64,000 nt of DNA from VXNE01 sp965248075 (lineage in GTDB: Bacteria; Pseudomonadota; Gammaproteobacteria; Pseudomonadales; Azotimanducaceae). Positions 63,429 to 64,000 of the stretch are shown piece after piece. Where the stretch lies: positions 1 to 64,000 of the forward strand of contig CBDFIL010000003.1 in assembly GCA_965248075.1 (NCBI GenBank), written 5' to 3'. Within the stretch, counting starts at the first letter, position 1. Each line of letters opens with the position of its first letter. Position numbers and translations under genes: made by a program. Below the pieces are notes generated by a model. That model ran no database searches. It was given only the letters and a program-made list of their open reading frames with translations, and had not been told where the DNA came from.

Positions 63429-64000
63429 ATGCACCCCCAGGCAGCCACACTCGGGGCACTGAAGGCGGCGCGCTACGAGGTGCTCCCGGTCAAGGTCGAA
63501 CTGCGCAGGAACCTCATCACCAGACTCTCCGCCGGCAAGACGCTCTTCGACGGCATCGTCGGTTACGACGAAACCGTGCTCCCGCAGCTCCAGAACGCCC
63601 TGCTCGGCGGCCAGGACCTCATCCTGCTCGGCGAGCGCGGGCAGGCCAAATCGCGCATCCTGCGCGGCCTCACGGCGCTGCTCGACGAGTACACACCGGT
63701 ACTTGCCGATGTCGAGATTCCGGAGAATCCGTACGACCCCATCACCGAGCAGGGCAAGGCGGCGGTCGCTGCAGCCGGCGACGATACGCCCATCCACTGG
63801 ATGCACCGCGACGAGCGCTACGGCGAGAAACTTGCCACGCCCGACATCACCATCGCCGACCTGATCGGCGAGGTCGACCCCATCAAGGTCGCCGAAGGCC
63901 GCTACCTGTCCGACGCCCTCACCATCCACTTCGGCCTCGTGCCGAGGATGAACCGGGGCATTTTCGCGATCAACGAGTTGCCTGACCTCGCGGAACGCAT
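63429..64000 (+). CDS. MoxR/Mg-chelatase-like AAA+ ATPase, partial at the right edge
   Basis: The first 190 codons of a AAA+ ATPase. A Walker A variant (LLGERGQAKSRILRGL) lies near residue 67, after NALLGGQDLI. The following text, PENPYDPITEQGKAAV then HWMHRDERYGEKLATPDITI and GRYLSDALTIHFGLVPRM, suggests the magnesium-chelatase subunit I / MoxR group, in which such ATPases act with VWA-domain partners. The Walker B and sensor motifs lie beyond the window. Confidence 0.75.
   Translation, partial: MHPQAATLGALKAARYEVLPVKVELRRNLITRLSAGKTLFDGIVGYDETVLPQLQNALLGGQDLILLGERGQAKSRILRGLTALLDEYTPVLADVEIPENPYDPITEQGKAAVAAAGDDTPIHWMHRDERYGEKLATPDITIADLIGEVDPIKVAEGRYLSDALTIHFGLVPRMNRGIFAINELPDLAER

Overview
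This 64 kb window is high-GC DNA from a Gram-negative bacterium, most likely a gammaproteobacterium. The evidence is several lipoproteins with clear lipoboxes, an ExbD/TolR protein, ZnuABC, tripartite tricarboxylate (TctCBA) transport, a very large autotransporter whose barrel ends in Phe, and a DUF3667/MtfA-type gene complement. The exact lineage cannot be fixed from this stretch. No rRNA, tRNA or CRISPR array was seen.

The left part (0-20 kb) is ordinary chromosomal metabolism. It holds a BON lipoprotein, a TctCBA transporter operon, an orphan ExbD, threonine aldolase, a concentrative nucleoside transporter divergent from a PfkB (adenosine/ribo-kinase-like) kinase followed by a chloramphenicol-phosphotransferase-like kinase, and two paralogous PQQ quinohaemoprotein dehydrogenases. 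Between these lie a nitronate-monooxygenase-like enzyme, an S41 protease lipoprotein, a small structured leader-like locus at 13.58-13.72 kb, an acyl-CoA synthetase remnant, an LLM-family oxidoreductase and a GPH-type MFS carrier.

From 20 to 37 kb come a ZIP transporter, a broken LLM oxidoreductase, a nearly intact IS110-family element inserted in a hairpin repeat, a ThuA-like protein, a Tat-exported ferredoxin-type aldo/keto reductase, a TRAP-permease remnant, a divergent znuA/znuCB locus in which znuC and znuB carry frameshifts, a sulfotransferase, MtfA, a HisN-like phosphatase, a PKD-domain lipoprotein with an HExxH motif, an EamA carrier and an agmatinase-family enzyme.

The 37-52 kb stretch is an accessory island. 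It has a Phd/Doc module with two identical palindromic operator sites, hairpin repeats, an IS110 copy split by an IS1380 element, integrase debris, a HigBA module with a visible promoter and operator, a 2,383-residue FN3/Calx-beta autotransporter, an IS5-family fragment and an IS256 element. An IS110-type left end at 37974 and an IS110-type right end at 52063 lie at the outer edges. Comparison of the IS110 copies with uninterrupted repeats indicates insertion at a CT dinucleotide at the foot of REP-like hairpins. The non-coding left ends of both copies keep a hairpin of different sequence but the same shape, as expected for a bridge RNA. This is the most interesting signal in the window.

The right part (52-64 kb) returns to metabolism. 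It has an alpha/beta-hydrolase-domain enzyme, two phytanoyl-CoA-dioxygenase-family proteins (one fused to HEAT repeats), a tandem two-domain CaiB/BaiF CoA-transferase, a methyltransferase with a lipoprotein hydrolase, exonuclease III, a second Tat-exported aldo/keto reductase-like protein, and the start of a MoxR/Mg-chelatase-like ATPase that runs off the end. Frameshifts in znuB, znuC, the IS1380 and the IS256 transposases are mostly single-base and often in homopolymer runs, so sequencing error must be excluded before calling them real decay.
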